Assembly: GCA_013415595.1 (NCBI GenBank)
Contig: JAAEEW010000055.1
Location: 1 to 6,285 of the forward strand
Reading direction: 5' to 3'
DNA length: 6,285 bases
DNA from: Methanosarcinales archaeon
GTDB lineage: Archaea > Halobacteriota > Methanosarcinia > Methanotrichales > Methanotrichaceae
The position numbers were made by a program, and so were the translations under genes. Below the pieces are notes generated by a model, which searched no databases, was not told the origin of the DNA, and saw nothing but the letters and a program-made list of their open reading frames with translations. This document shows, one piece after another, positions 6,137 through 6,285 of this stretch (position 1 is its first letter; each line of letters starts with the position of its first letter).

Positions 6137-6194
6137 TCCCCTTCACCACCCTTTTGCGGATGCCCTCCTCCGGATCTGCCCTGCATAGCCCCGG

Positions 6195-6237
6195 GGACGC
6201 CCGCCACACTGAGGGGCGGTCCAGGGGCGACTTTTTT
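6195..6237 (+). terminator. hairpin and oligo-T site after the DUF3795 gene
   Basis: GGACGCCC (6195-6202) can pair with GGGCG (6214-6218) and TCC (6220-6222), with G6219 bulged, and a run of six T follows at 6232-6237. The T run sits in CTTTTTTGTC, 51 bases before the next ATG, so it might instead or also be the TATA-like box of the next gene. Confidence 0.4.
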
Positions 6238-6263
6238 GTCCGGGGGCGTGAAATGGCCCTTCC

Positions 6264-6285
6264 AGGGAGGTTCCAGTTCCCATGA
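6264..6285 (+). CDS. probable start of the next gene at the right edge
   Basis: AGGGAGGT (6264-6271) is one of the strongest ribosome-site matches in the window. Ten bases later an ATG stands at 6282-6284, one base before the end. Only the start codon is visible, so nothing can be said of the product; the span given covers the ribosome site and the start. The distance from the CTTTTTTGTC element fits the pattern of the other plus-strand starts. Confidence 0.4.

Noticed and set aside
5956..6285. Plus-strand open frame overlapping the DUF3795 gene in another phase
   Set aside because: The cysteine pattern of DUF3795 fixes the real frame. The part after 6136 has no family features and passes through a hairpin/T-run site and a ribosome site.

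Overview
The window reads as GC-rich archaeal chromosome, most likely from a methanogen of the Methanothrix (Methanosaeta) type. Supporting signs are archaeal Shine-Dalgarno sites (AGGTG, GGAGG) combined with TTG and GTG starts, TATA-like boxes about 25 bases before the inferred transcript starts, oligo-T termination sites, and a gene set typical of methanogen cell envelopes: a NosD-type beta-helix protein, a DNRLRE (disaggregatase-related) protein, a secreted subtilase and a small DUF3795 protein. The genus is an inference from protein style, not proven.

Minus strand, 5010 to 1: a compact operon, read from right to left. It encodes a secreted parallel beta-helix protein (5010-3541), a secreted two-domain rhodanese-like protein (3541-2027), a secreted subtilisin-family S8 protease (2003-84), and the first 26 codons of a class II aldolase/adducin-like protein (80 to the left edge). 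Junctions are very tight: TAATG overlap, 23 bases, then 3 bases. No terminator is visible between genes. The three secreted proteins all carry a similar C-terminal Ig-like beta-sandwich module, so they probably work at the same place, outside the membrane. The rhodanese-like protein is the oddest. Its second domain, normally the catalytic one, has alanine where the active-site cysteine belongs, while its first domain carries a CxxC insertion, and two further CxxC pairs sit outside the domains.

Centre, 5011-5172: a 162-base divergent promoter region with one TATA box for each direction. Both flanking genes begin with TTG just after an AGGTG-type ribosome site.

Plus strand, 5173 to 6285: a small secreted DNRLRE-domain protein (5173-5730), a hairpin/oligo-T terminator, a cysteine-rich DUF3795 protein (best start 5897, end 6136), a second hairpin/oligo-T site, and a strong ribosome site followed by an ATG at 6282 that probably opens the next gene. 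Three plus-strand starts are preceded by a CTT-T-rich-RTC element at 46-51 bases.

The secreted proteins suggest an extracellular surface assembly, adhesion or quality-control module (beta-helix, carbohydrate-binding-like DNRLRE protein, cysteine-rich rhodanese-like protein, protease). This functional link is inferred from gene order and shared modules only.
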